From NCBI GenBank assembly GCA_949288735.1, contig CASELE010000001.1, positions 62,001-126,000 on the forward strand: a DNA stretch of 64,000 bases, written 5' to 3'. The stretch's first letter is position 1. Every line of letters begins with the position of its first letter. Origin of the DNA: an uncultured Alistipes sp. GTDB lineage: Bacteria > Bacteroidota > Bacteroidia > Bacteroidales > Rikenellaceae. Shown here in pieces: positions 27,787-36,154 of the stretch. Under the pieces are notes generated by a model, which saw only the letters and a list, made by a program, of their open reading frames with translations, did not search any database and was not told where the DNA came from. Made by a program: the position numbers and the translations under genes.

Positions 27787-28709
27787 TTATCCATGACGGC
27801 GGATGCGTGTTGCCGGGATATTCCGTTCAGCATCCCGGAGGGATCGCCGCGCCGCCTTATCGACAGAATGGAGGGCGTCGGTCGGACGGTTGCGGAGCAG
27901 TTGTGTATGGGCCCGCGTACACATTCCGAAGGCCGTCGTATCGCGGAGTACGGTCCGTTCGATACGGCATAACAGATCTTCGGGGATTCGGATCGTATCG
28001 GCTACAACGTACAGCAGAGCGAAACAACCGAGGCTTTTTCGTATCAACGGTTCGTTGTGCATATCGTCGGCCAGTTCGAGAGCCGTCGAACAGTCGCGGC
28101 ACGCCCGGGTCAGATCGTGCATCCGCAATGCCGAGACCGCCATGCCCAACGACGCCTCGGCCATATGCATTTCCTTTTCCGCCCGCATGAACCGACCGCG
28201 GGCTTCTCTGTAGTAACGGTAGGCATGTGTGAAATTATGCTCGGACCAGTAAATATCCCCTATCCGAAGATATACCGCTCCGAGAAAGCAGGGCTCGTCG
28301 ATATGGCGGGCGAACTCTTCGATCTCCAGGAACAGACGTAACGCACCGGGGCTGTTGCCTTTTCGCGACTCGCCTTGTGCCAGATAATAGAGGAGCCTAT
28401 AACGGGCGGTCCGCTCTTTCGGGCGATTCCGGTAATATCTCCATGCTATCCGTAGCATGGAATCGGTATTTTCCTCCGTTTTTGCACGGCTCGCCGCAGT
28501 CGCGTACAGCAGGGCGTATTTGGCCCGTGCGGCTCGGTTGTCGACAAATTTTTGCGGGATGTTCCTTAATGTGTACAATGCACTGTCGGGAGCCGTTTCG
28601 AGTCGTCTCTCCGCCTGTGCGAAAGAGTCCGTTATCCGATTCTGATTCGCACAACTGAAAATGATATGATCGAGCTGAATAAAAGCAATCCGTATGTGTA
28701 TTGTTTCAT
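27787..28709 (-). pseudogene. Degraded TPR-repeat lipoprotein gene (frameshift in signal peptide, C-terminus missing)
   Basis: The body (about 28640 to 27787) encodes helical TPR-like repeats, e.g. LFLEIEEFARHIDEPC and GAVYLRIGDIYWSEHNFTHAYRYYREA. This is the arrangement of Bacteroidota TPR proteins that usually continue to a membrane helix and LuxR-type end. A start ATG at 28709 begins MKQYTYGLLLFSSII, but this frame soon hits a stop. The frame then needed (..FSCANQNRITDSFAQAERRLE) is the one that joins the TPR body. Removing two bases in the doubled AT near 28660-28668 restores a perfect lipoprotein signal ending in SC. The 3' end also stops short of the family's usual C-terminal half. Alternatively translation could start at an internal TTG at 28578. 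Confidence 0.7.
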
Positions 28710-28731
28710 GAGCTTAAAAATAATAGGGAAT

Positions 28732-28763
28732 CAAAATTAATTAACAATATTAATATATGCAAA
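28732..28763 (-). promoter_or_regulatory. Strong Bacteroidota promoter (TTTG - N20 - TAATTTTG) upstream of the TPR remnant
   Basis: On the minus strand TTTG is at 28763-28760 and TAATTTTG at 28739-28732, spacing 20 nt, and the ATG of the remnant is 23 nt further down at 28709. The surroundings (28640-28800) are strikingly AT-rich compared with the rest of the window. Confidence 0.72.
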
Positions 28764-28878
28764 TATCTCTATTTGTGAATTTTATATCAAACTTCATCGA
28801 CTTTGTCACGAAAGGGTCTTGACAAACCGGCCCGCCGAGGGGCGACATGCGGCGATGGATATCGCGGTTCACGACAGA

Positions 28879-28917
28879 AGCAGGCGAGGGTCCGATTTCA
28901 AATCGGACCCTCGCCTG
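28879..28917 (-). terminator. Perfect 18-bp hairpin at the end of the ten-gene operon
   Basis: Arms 28879-28896 and 28900-28917 pair perfectly around a 3-nt loop, 48 bp after the stop of the last gene. No T-run follows, as with several other hairpins in this window, but the position is that of a terminator. Confidence 0.75.
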
Positions 28918-28964
28918 CAATCACACTCCGGACACGCTCTTTGTGCGCGGAGGAACTCCGGAGT

Positions 28965-29531
28965 CTATCGGATATTCTCGTCGAAGTAGGCTCGGAAAGC
29001 CTCCTTGTCCTTGCGGAGCCGCGTATGGGCATCCTCGTCGATGGCGCGACTCATGGCGCGGCTGATGTTATCCTTGCTCAGCTGCATGCAGACATGGTAA
29101 CGGAAGGTTCCGTCGGCCTGCGAGAAGGCCTTCTCCTCGACGATCTCCAGTCCCGAGAGCTGCGTATTGACCACGGTGCGGCCGAGCTCTTCGAGATCGG
29201 TGCCGTCGATTACGTCCGATGCGTCGGCGCTTTGCGTGGCGGCATAGTTGTCCACGACCACCTCGACGGCCGACTGCACCATGGCGGCGATGGCCTGGCG
29301 GACATTCTGCACGGCGATCTTCTTCGCGTTGGCAATATCCTTGCTGACACCGATTCCGCTGTCGCGGAAATACTCCTTGTCGGTGCGGTACTGCGGACCG
29401 TTGAATATCAGGTTCACCTCGCGCTCTCCTTCGGAGATGGCGGTCGCACGGCGCGAAGAGCCGCACGAGGTTACAAGCGATGCGACCGCAACGGCGGCGC
29501 ACAGCAGCATGAGATACTTTTTCATCTTCAT
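28965..29531 (-). CDS. LPP20-like lipoprotein (gene 10 of the envelope operon)
   Basis: 188 residues. A lipoprotein signal ends VTSC at Cys23. The core has the LPP20/FlgP-like pattern: GIGVSKDIANAKKIAVQNV followed by a helix and VDNYAA, then LSGLEIVEEKAF and a final strand YHVCMQLSK. Proteins of this type sit at the outer membrane and often work with CsgG-like or flagellar-base partners. The start at 29531 (MKMKK) overlaps the stop of the previous gene by 4 nt (ATGA). Family assignment is by pattern only; function unknown. Confidence 0.7.
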   Translation of the reverse strand: MKMKKYLMLLCAAVAVASLVTSCGSSRRATAISEGEREVNLIFNGPQYRTDKEYFRDSGIGVSKDIANAKKIAVQNVRQAIAAMVQSAVEVVVDNYAATQSADASDVIDGTDLEELGRTVVNTQLSGLEIVEEKAFSQADGTFRYHVCMQLSKDNISRAMSRAIDEDAHTRLRKDKEAFRAYFDENIR

Positions 29532-30835
29532 TGTTCTTCGTTCTTGGTTGTTGTGTTGACGATTTGCAGTTTGTAGGGCAGCGTGAAGGTGATACGCTCG
29601 CGACGTTCGCCGCGGAGTACCTCCATCGCACCTGTTACCATGCCGCGTCCCGCTGCGACCGGCAACGTGTCGAGTTGTTGCCGGAAGCGGAGCTGATGCA
29701 TGCCGCGGCCTTCGAAATCGGCGGGTTCGGGCTGGGTGATGTCGACAAGGTGCGGCAGCGCAAAGGCGGTGCCGCGCACGGTGAATGCGCCGTCGCTGCG
29801 GGCTCGCAGGGAGATGCTCGTCTCGGCCAGCCACACGCTGTCGCGCTCCACGGCCTCGACCTCGACGAATCCCACGGGGAGAACCTGGCGTTCACGTTCG
29901 CTCACGTCGAATGAGAGACGGTAGTCAAGCCGTGCGCCGGGGAAATTGTAGCGGATATGCACGTAGTTGTCGTCCGTCGGGTAGCAGAGCGAATGATCGT
30001 AGCTCAGCACGTAGTCCTCTCCGTCGGGCCGCAGATCGAGCGACCGGGCCGTTTCGGAACGGAGCTGCGGCTGCTTTGAGCAGGCGATTTTCCGGCCGTT
30101 GAAACGGAGCGAGTAGCGGAAGGTGCCGAGTTCCTTGCTCTCGGGTACGAGGGCGATCTTCGCATAGGCCTGCCGGTAGGCGTTCAGCAGGCTCTCGGCC
30201 TCGCTGCGGCGAACGTCATCGAAGAAGTAGGCTACGAGCGGCTGCAGCTCGCGGATTCCCTCGTCGAGTCCGGCTACGTCGGTCAGCGTATCGTACGCGT
30301 CGCGCAAGGATTCCAGACGGCGGTACATGTCGCGGTCGTAGTCGAGAAATTCACGCACCAGACGCCGCCTTTCGGCCGGTGAGAAGGGATAGAGCACGTA
30401 GTAAACATAATAGGTGCTCTTGTCCGACTTGCGGAGGTACTTCTCCCAGTAGATCTCCTCGGCGTTCGAGAGTGAGATGTCCGTCAGAAACGGCAGCTTC
30501 GCCGCGGCGGTCCGGAGTTCGGAACTGTAGGCCGAATAGATGTTCTCCGCACCGTCGACATTGCTCGACTCCGAACGGCTTGTCTCTACCGACGTGATGT
30601 TCGTGGCTATCGAATTCACGATGTACTGCCGGATCTCCTCCAGACAACGTGCGCGCGCCTCGTCGGGATCGGCGCTGCGGGCGAAGACCGAAAAGTGCTC
30701 TTCGCCGGCCGAGAGGAGCCAGTCGGGCGTACGGCCCGACCGCTCGATCAGACGGTCGCCCTTGGCCTGAAGCGGCTGCATGGCGAGGCACAACGTTGCG
30801 CCGAGAAGACAGAGTGAACGGATAAAGAGTCTCAT
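29528..30835 (-). CDS. Exported protein with N-terminal LPP20-like region (gene 9)
   Basis: 435 residues with a signal peptide ending LQAKG (about residue 25). Residues about 30-110 contain RTPDWLLSAGEEHFSVFA and then ADPDEARARCLEEIRQYIV, the PDW plus alternating-Ala helix pattern of LPP20-like proteins. The remainder is mixed alpha/beta without a family I recognise; the C-terminal 170 residues look beta-rich. A longer open frame up to 31291 is shadow. It overlaps gene 10 by 4 nt and starts 11 bp after the small membrane gene, so it is part of the same transcript. Probably periplasmic. Confidence 0.6.
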   Translation of the reverse strand: MRLFIRSLCLLGATLCLAMQPLQAKGDRLIERSGRTPDWLLSAGEEHFSVFARSADPDEARARCLEEIRQYIVNSIATNITSVETSRSESSNVDGAENIYSAYSSELRTAAAKLPFLTDISLSNAEEIYWEKYLRKSDKSTYYVYYVLYPFSPAERRRLVREFLDYDRDMYRRLESLRDAYDTLTDVAGLDEGIRELQPLVAYFFDDVRRSEAESLLNAYRQAYAKIALVPESKELGTFRYSLRFNGRKIACSKQPQLRSETARSLDLRPDGEDYVLSYDHSLCYPTDDNYVHIRYNFPGARLDYRLSFDVSERERQVLPVGFVEVEAVERDSVWLAETSISLRARSDGAFTVRGTAFALPHLVDITQPEPADFEGRGMHQLRFRQQLDTLPVAAGRGMVTGAMEVLRGERRERITFTLPYKLQIVNTTTKNEEQ

Positions 30836-30846
30836 CGGTCGTCGTG

Positions 30847-31188
30847 TTAAGGGTTCATGCGGTCGAGCTGATAGGCGCTCAGCCATACGATGATGAGCAG
30901 CAGACCATCCACAATGACATAGGCGGCCAATCCCGCACCGAAGACTCCCATGAGGGCGTTGGCTACGAGGGCCGCAAGCAGAACCAGCGAGGCCACTGTC
31001 TTGATCAGCATCGAGGCCCGGTGGCTCTCGAACGTGGCGCCCATGAGCAGAAAGAGGGTCGGCGCGACGACAATCTCCGTGCAGACCAGGTTCAGCGTAC
31101 CGAAGTCCGCGACGGCGAAAAGAACGCCGATGATGGCACTGATGAGTACCGACGCTACCGTCAGTACGATGTTGCATCGAATCTTCAT
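30847..31188 (-). CDS. Small integral membrane protein (gene 8)
   Basis: 113 residues made of four hydrophobic segments (about 5-27, 33-53, 62-84, 86-107) with short loops. No recognised family. It lies 8 bp after the GYF_2 protein gene and 11 bp before the exported gene 9, so it is co-transcribed. It could anchor or link the cytoplasmic and periplasmic parts of the cluster (inference). Confidence 0.65.
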   Translation of the reverse strand: MKIRCNIVLTVASVLISAIIGVLFAVADFGTLNLVCTEIVVAPTLFLLMGATFESHRASMLIKTVASLVLLAALVANALMGVFGAGLAAYVIVDGLLLIIVWLSAYQLDRMNP

Positions 31189-31196
31189 GGTCTGAT

Positions 31197-31520
31197 CTAC
31201 TCCTTTGATTGTTCGTTCTTACCGAACCGCCCGGCGAATTCGGGCAGCTCGCCGGCGGGCTGCCAGTCGGGGCTCCCCTGCTTCCATACATAGGTATCGG
31301 CCGAAAGAGTCCCTGCGGCGATCATCTCCTGCATCTGCCCCAGCGAATAGGGGCCGCGCTGCAGATTGTCCACCAGGATATGGTAGGCGCTCCCGGGCTG
31401 CATGCCCGCGAGGGTCGAACCGAGAGCCGCGCTCCGCTCCCGGTTCCGTTCCATGGCTGTCTTGTAGGTGTCGTACATGGCGAGTCCCATCGCCAGTTCC
31501 GACATGTCGTCGATGTTCAT
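31197..31520 (-). CDS. Small GYF_2-domain protein (gene 7)
   Basis: 107 residues without signal peptide. Residues 45-95 form a GYF_2 (DUF4339) domain: AYHILVDNLQRGPYSLGQM, then TYVWKQGSPDWQPAG. The same domain, including the YVWKQG motif, ends the SPFH protein encoded immediately upstream, so both may bind the same partner, perhaps a proline-rich segment such as the PPPMPPQTPPAPP tail of the SPFH protein. The N-terminal 40 residues are helical. Confidence 0.75.
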   Translation of the reverse strand: MNIDDMSELAMGLAMYDTYKTAMERNRERSAALGSTLAGMQPGSAYHILVDNLQRGPYSLGQMQEMIAAGTLSADTYVWKQGSPDWQPAGELPEFAGRFGKNEQSKE

Positions 31521-31532
31521 GGTTGTAATCTG

Positions 31533-32972
31533 TTAAAGGGTTGGTGGTGCCGGAGGTGTCTGGGGCGGCATGGGAGGCGGCACCGCTCCGAAGGACTGAG
31601 CCAGTTCGGGTACGTTGCCCGCGAAGTCCCAGGCGGCCATCCCCTGCTTCCATACGTAGGTCTGACGCGTGATCTGGCCCGAAGCGATCATGTTGGCCAT
31701 CTGCGTGAGGTTGTACGGACCTGCCTGCTGGCCGTTCACCGCCACGAAGAACTGTGCCGTGGCCCCGATCGGCGGCGTGGGAGGCGCCGGCTGCGCCACG
31801 TTGTGGGTCATTGCACCCATCATGTTGGCCATGTTCTGCCCCACGGCGCCGCCCATCATCATGCCGGCCATCATTCCGGCGACGTTCATGCCGCCGTCTC
31901 CACCCATCGATGCGCCGCCCGAGGCTCCGAGCTCGCCCAGACTCTGTGCCGCGCGGTGGGCGACCGAACCCTGCACGTCGACCTGGTGTGCGGCGAGGTG
32001 GCTAGATTCGGTGCTCAGACGCGAGCTGCGCTGGGCCTCTTCGCGCTGACGGCGGAGCGTATCTTCCATGTTGTCGAGCGAGATGTCGGTCATGCGCTTC
32101 ATCTTCTCGCGTTCGAGCTGCGCGGCGAAGATCTCGTTCTCGGCAAGCGTACGGTCGCGCGTCGCCGCTGCCGTAGCGGTCCACACCTCATCGCTGGCGC
32201 GGGTGCCGACGGCCTCCATGCGCGAACTGATGAAGCGGTAGTTCTCGTGCGTCGTGTCGATGTCGAGATCCTCGATGTTCAGATCCCACAGCTCGACGGC
32301 GTAACGGTCGAGCAGACGGCTCTTCAGCTCGTCGAAGGCCAGCCGCTTGAGCTTCTCCATGTTGGCGCGCAGCTGCATGACGGGGATGTGGAGCGTCGTC
32401 GAGGCGGATCCGACCTCCGACTTGAGCTTCTCGACCAGCACCTCGCGGACACGGTCCTTCAGCGTATAGGAGTCCATGTCGTTCATGCCGTAGACCTCGA
32501 GGAAACGCTCCGCATCGGGGATATGGAACGTCGCCTTGCCCTTGAGCGATGCGGGCAGGTCGTATTCGGTGAAGCAGTCGAGCAGATGGATGTTCTCCAC
32601 GAAGAAGGGCACCTGGATCGTATCCGACGTATTGACGAAGTAGATGCTGGCGCCAAAGGGCGTTCCGCCGCCGTATCCCGCACCGATGATACCGGCCAGA
32701 ATCGGCATGTTGGCCGTCTCGATGCGGAAGTTGCGCACGGGGCCCTTGACGAACTCCACCTGCTTGTCCGCCTGATTGTAGAAGAAGACGGCCGTCTCGC
32801 CCGAACGCACGTTCAGCGCACTGCCGTAGCGGACCGAGTCGGCCCGAAGACCCGAGGAGTCCTCTCCGTCGGGAGCCCATTTCCAGACAATATATTCGTC
32901 CTGGGGCAACGTGCACTGTACGACGTCGGCGACGGCCCCCTTGGTGATCTTGTTTTTTCCGAAAAGTCCCAT
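31533..32972 (-). CDS. SPFH/band-7-like scaffold protein with C-terminal GYF_2 domain (gene 6)
   Basis: 479 residues, no signal peptide. Residues about 15-250 match the YdjI/virion-core-like SPFH branch (GETAVFFYNQADKQVEFVKG, VEFVKGPVRNF, later SRLLDRYAVELWDLNIEDLDI). About 262-340 is a charged coiled coil, 345-390 a Gly/Met-rich stretch (MMAGMMMGGA), 408-455 a GYF_2 domain, and the last 15 residues are proline-rich. Related proteins usually end in a zinc ribbon; here the zinc ribbon is in the neighbouring gene 5. SPFH proteins oligomerise at membranes. It starts 4 bp after gene 5. Confidence 0.8.
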   Translation of the reverse strand: MGLFGKNKITKGAVADVVQCTLPQDEYIVWKWAPDGEDSSGLRADSVRYGSALNVRSGETAVFFYNQADKQVEFVKGPVRNFRIETANMPILAGIIGAGYGGGTPFGASIYFVNTSDTIQVPFFVENIHLLDCFTEYDLPASLKGKATFHIPDAERFLEVYGMNDMDSYTLKDRVREVLVEKLKSEVGSASTTLHIPVMQLRANMEKLKRLAFDELKSRLLDRYAVELWDLNIEDLDIDTTHENYRFISSRMEAVGTRASDEVWTATAAATRDRTLAENEIFAAQLEREKMKRMTDISLDNMEDTLRRQREEAQRSSRLSTESSHLAAHQVDVQGSVAHRAAQSLGELGASGGASMGGDGGMNVAGMMAGMMMGGAVGQNMANMMGAMTHNVAQPAPPTPPIGATAQFFVAVNGQQAGPYNLTQMANMIASGQITRQTYVWKQGMAAWDFAGNVPELAQSFGAVPPPMPPQTPPAPPTL

Positions 32973-32976
32973 ATTA

Positions 32977-33600
32977 TCACTCCTCTTCTGTCATGATTTC
33001 CATTTCCTCGGTTTCGGGCTCCTGCGCCGTCTCCAGATCGCGGCTTCCGAGCAGCACGATGCCGGCGACTCCGATAACGGCCGTCACGGCGAGCGTGGCG
33101 ATCCATACCTTCACGGCACGGCGGCGGTTGGCATCGTGGCGCCAGATGACCTCCTTCAGCCCGTCGGCGCAGCTCTTGAGCCGGTCGCGCGCCTCCTTCG
33201 ATTCGCCGTAATCGTTCTTCAGCGTGCGCATCGTGCTTTCGAGCACGGAGCGGCTCAGACGATAGGCCTCCTCGGCGTCGCGGCCGCGGCGATATCCCGT
33301 CAGCTTGCGTATGAGCGAGATGATAAACAGCACGAGAGCCAGGGCGCTCAGAATCATGAAGAGGCCGCCGCCGGTCATCAGCCATACCGCGAGAAGTATG
33401 AGCAGCACGATGGCATAGAGCAGGTAGGCCTGCGCCGAGAAATAGGTGCCGAACGACACGTCGGGCAGCGCCCGGAGCTCGGTGAGCTGTTCGTCGAGTT
33501 CGGCGAAACGTTCATCCATCTGGTTGTCCGTGATGCAGCCGCATCGGGGACATACTTTGGTCGCGGGCGTCAGTTCGTCGCCGCATTTCGGACATTTCAT
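32977..33600 (-). CDS. Zinc-ribbon membrane protein (gene 5)
   Basis: 207 residues. An N-terminal zinc ribbon MKCPKCGDELTP..VCPRCGC uses cysteines 3, 6, 17 and 20. Two adjacent transmembrane helices follow (about 53-97) and a third near the C-terminus (about 163-187), with an acidic tail (ETEEMEIMTEEE). The middle is a charged helix. Likely an inner-membrane protein with the ribbon in the cytoplasm. It lies 4 bp before the SPFH gene, and together they recreate the SPFH plus zinc-ribbon combination known from single proteins. Confidence 0.7.
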   Translation of the reverse strand: MKCPKCGDELTPATKVCPRCGCITDNQMDERFAELDEQLTELRALPDVSFGTYFSAQAYLLYAIVLLILLAVWLMTGGGLFMILSALALVLFIISLIRKLTGYRRGRDAEEAYRLSRSVLESTMRTLKNDYGESKEARDRLKSCADGLKEVIWRHDANRRRAVKVWIATLAVTAVIGVAGIVLLGSRDLETAQEPETEEMEIMTEEE

Positions 33601-33622
33601 CTTTTTTCTGTTTTTATCGGTT

Positions 33623-34624
33623 TCAAATCAGGTTGCCGAGCAGCCACTTGACCACATCGCGGCTCTTCTCTTCGGCCGTAGCATCCTCCTGCGAGGCGGA
33701 GGCAGCCATCTTCGCGGCTATGTCGCGCGAAGCCTTGAGCTTCATCTTTTCCAACTCCACGCCATCCTCGTAAGCCTGGGCCGCTCGGGCGCGTTCCGCT
33801 TCGTAGCGTTCGAGCTCGCGCTGCAGTTCGGCCTCCCTTTCGGCTTCTATCTTCGTGCGGATGCCGGCAATCATCGCGTCGGCCTCGGCGAAGAGCGTGC
33901 TGTTTGGATCAACGCGAACGAGCTCCTTCAGAGCGTCCGAATAGTTCCCTTCGGCCAGCATCGCCTTCGTCTCGGCGATGATCTTCTTCGCGTCGCGGTC
34001 GATACAGTCAGTGTAGATATCCACCATCAGTTCGGCTACCTGCGGATACTCCTCGAGACTTTCGGGGACGGCCGAAAGCACCGCAAGAGCCTCCTCGTAG
34101 CGCGTCATGCGGGCGAGCGACTGCGCTTCGGCAATCAGCGACGGCAGCCGTCCGGCGTAGTAGTCGAGCAGCTTTGTACGGACGTTCTCCATGAAAAGGC
34201 GCGTATCCGTGGACCGCACGTTGATCTGGCCGACGGCATTGACCACGGCCCGTTGTTCGCTGGGCCCCACCCCCTTGAGCGTATATACCTTCTGATCGAC
34301 GATAATACGCTCGGGAATGTTGACCACGAAGAGAGCCACCTCGACCTCGGCAACGAATTGCGGCGGAGCCGTAGGTGTCGACGACGTGCCGACGACGGCC
34401 GGAACGGCAGTGAGAAGGAAGTCGCCATCAACCGCGGCGAAGCCGTTGGCCGTAGCCAGGCTGGTGAGCTTGCGTTCGAGTGCGCCCGACGCCGTGTCGG
34501 GAATCCGGTTGAGCCCGTACTCCACGTAGGGGGTCAGGGCTATCCGGCTTTCGGGCTGCTGCTGGGCCGTGGCGGCCGTCGTCAGCAGCAGTGCGGCGAT
34601 GAATGGGAATATCCTGGTTTTCAT
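33623..34624 (-). CDS. Exported protein with CsgG/TolB-N-like N-terminus and coiled coil (gene 4)
   Basis: 333 residues with a signal peptide (cleavage after about TAATA). Residues about 25-145 alternate strands and helices (RIALTPYVEYGL, LERKLTSLATANGF, AEVEVALFVVNIPERIIVDQ), as in CsgG-like or TolB-N-like periplasmic domains. Residues 160-240 are helical with tandem-repeat character, about 260-310 is a long charged coiled coil, and the end reads VVKWLLGNLI. Family assignment is tentative. The frame is open much further upstream but the signal peptide fixes the start at 34624. Confidence 0.6.
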   Translation of the reverse strand: MKTRIFPFIAALLLTTAATAQQQPESRIALTPYVEYGLNRIPDTASGALERKLTSLATANGFAAVDGDFLLTAVPAVVGTSSTPTAPPQFVAEVEVALFVVNIPERIIVDQKVYTLKGVGPSEQRAVVNAVGQINVRSTDTRLFMENVRTKLLDYYAGRLPSLIAEAQSLARMTRYEEALAVLSAVPESLEEYPQVAELMVDIYTDCIDRDAKKIIAETKAMLAEGNYSDALKELVRVDPNSTLFAEADAMIAGIRTKIEAEREAELQRELERYEAERARAAQAYEDGVELEKMKLKASRDIAAKMAASASQEDATAEEKSRDVVKWLLGNLI

Positions 34625-34647
34625 GTCGGTTCGTTTTTGTGCAGGAA

Positions 34648-35598
34648 TCAGCTGTCGCCCAGCACGATGGTTACCTGTCCCAGCCCCTTCGTGTAGAGCT
34701 TGCTCGCTATGTCGTAGCCGCGGAGCATGCGTACCAGCGGGCGGGTCCAGTAACGAGCATCGACCTGGCGCCCCTCGGGTGTCGTATTGGGGATGCGGAC
34801 ACCGCGGAACTGGAGGATGTGCTCCGATGCGGTGGTCGGGGTCTTCATGCCGCCGGCGGCATTCTCCATCACCCAGTCCTCGATCAGATAGCCCAACAGG
34901 TCGTCGCCCATGTCGGTGTCGAGGTCGAATCCGGCATTCTCCCACACGCGAATCTCCAGCGTGATCTCGCGGCCGTTCTGCAGCAGTTCGTCGAAATAGG
35001 AGCGGAGCTGTTCGGTGAATTCGTAGAAGTAGCCCGATACGGCCTCCTCGACCAGTACGGGCATCTCGACCACATAGGTCTTGCCGCTCGTACCGATGGC
35101 CGAAGCCACGTCCTTCTGCGAGTAGGAGTCGAGCGCCCGCATGGAAAAGGTGAGCGACTTCTGGGGACCCACCTCGTTCAGATTCCATCCCACCTCGATC
35201 CAGAGGTCGGCCTTTGCCACGCGCGACATCTGCTCGCGGGGCGTTTCGGCGAAGGCGTCGCCCATCGAGGAGTAGGTAACCGAGTTGAGCGCATTTTCGG
35301 TCTCGAGGTTCTTGAGCGTGGCCTCAAGGTCGACCAGACGGAACCCTTCGCCGGCCATCTTGTTGTTGATCAGTTGTATGACGGTCTTCAGGTCGTGGCT
35401 CTCGAGCAGCGCCCTCCGATAGTCGGCCGTATAGGAGGTTACGCCGTCGAACTCCGTGGCCGTGAGGAATCCGTTGTCGTGGCACCAGGCGTCGCTCGGA
35501 ACCACCATAATCGAAGGCATGGCGGCCTGTCCGAAGCTCTGGAAGGTCGCCGCCAGCAGCAGCGACAGCGCGAGCAGTCTCTTTTTCATCTTGAGCAT
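34648..35598 (-). CDS. Exported protein, DUF6175-like (gene 3)
   Basis: 316 residues with a signal peptide (MKKRLLALSLLLAATFQSFG). The opening IMVVPSDAWCHDNGF, then AKADLWIEVGWNLNEVGP and a Q/K-rich LDSYSQKDVASAIG stretch resemble proteins I know as DUF6175, whose fold pattern again recalls CsgG/TolB-N-like domains. Acidic C-terminal half with DTDMGDDLLGYLIEDWV. Periplasmic or outer-membrane associated. Start at 35598 or three codons later. It is 18 bp downstream of gene 2. Confidence 0.6.
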   Translation of the reverse strand: MLKMKKRLLALSLLLAATFQSFGQAAMPSIMVVPSDAWCHDNGFLTATEFDGVTSYTADYRRALLESHDLKTVIQLINNKMAGEGFRLVDLEATLKNLETENALNSVTYSSMGDAFAETPREQMSRVAKADLWIEVGWNLNEVGPQKSLTFSMRALDSYSQKDVASAIGTSGKTYVVEMPVLVEEAVSGYFYEFTEQLRSYFDELLQNGREITLEIRVWENAGFDLDTDMGDDLLGYLIEDWVMENAAGGMKTPTTASEHILQFRGVRIPNTTPEGRQVDARYWTRPLVRMLRGYDIASKLYTKGLGQVTIVLGDS

Positions 35599-35616
35599 CG
35601 TTCGTCTCCTGTTTTT

Positions 35617-36147
35617 CTACTTGGCGAATCCCGAGGTAAGCGACTGCACGATACCCTGCTGTTCGAGCGCCTTGCGCAGGTCGTCGTACTGCACGGTAAC
35701 CACAACGCCTACCTTGTAGTTCTTCTTTCCGTACTTGAGAATCTCGTCGTTACCGCTCGACACGGTCTTCGTGGCGTAGCGCAGGTAGGCTCCGCCGTTT
35801 GCGAAGAACCCGTCGAAGAAGTCTCCGTATGTCCGTTCGGCGGCGGGGTCGGCAACGAGCGGCGGCAGCGCGGTGAGGCGACGGGCCGGATCTCCCGGCA
35901 CGCCGCGGAAGATCACGCCGTGCACGGCATTCTTGGCGGCCTGATCCCGGGCCGTCGTAATGTCGGGCCCATAGGACCACACCTTCACGTTGCATGCGCC
36001 GCGATAGGGCGCTGCATAGGCTTCGAGCTCGTAATACCATTCTCGGGTATTTTCGTCGGCCTTCTTCTTTTTACCTTTGGCTCCTTCGGCCGCTACCGTC
36101 GCAAGGGGCAGCATGGCCAGCAGCAGGAGTACGGCTATTCGTTTCAT
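35617..36147 (-). CDS. Small exported protein (gene 2)
   Basis: 176 residues with a signal peptide ending about TVAAE. A lysine-rich patch (GKKKKAD) follows. The core reads YYELEAYAAPYRGACNVKVW, DQAAKNAVHGVIFRG, later YGDFFDGFFANGG and a final GVVVTVQYDDLRKAL, an Ala-helix plus strand layout related to the LPP20-like genes. No family recognised. The longer in-frame start at 36210 lies inside gene 1 and is rejected. It begins 7 bp after the stop of gene 1. Confidence 0.6.
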   Translation of the reverse strand: MKRIAVLLLLAMLPLATVAAEGAKGKKKKADENTREWYYELEAYAAPYRGACNVKVWSYGPDITTARDQAAKNAVHGVIFRGVPGDPARRLTALPPLVADPAAERTYGDFFDGFFANGGAYLRYATKTVSSGNDEILKYGKKNYKVGVVVTVQYDDLRKALEQQGIVQSLTSGFAK

Positions 36148-36154
36148 GGCTCTG

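Noticed and set aside
28803..29576. 257-codon frame on the + strand
   Set aside because: Antisense to the LPP20-like lipoprotein gene and running through the perfect hairpin at 28879-28917; no family pattern.
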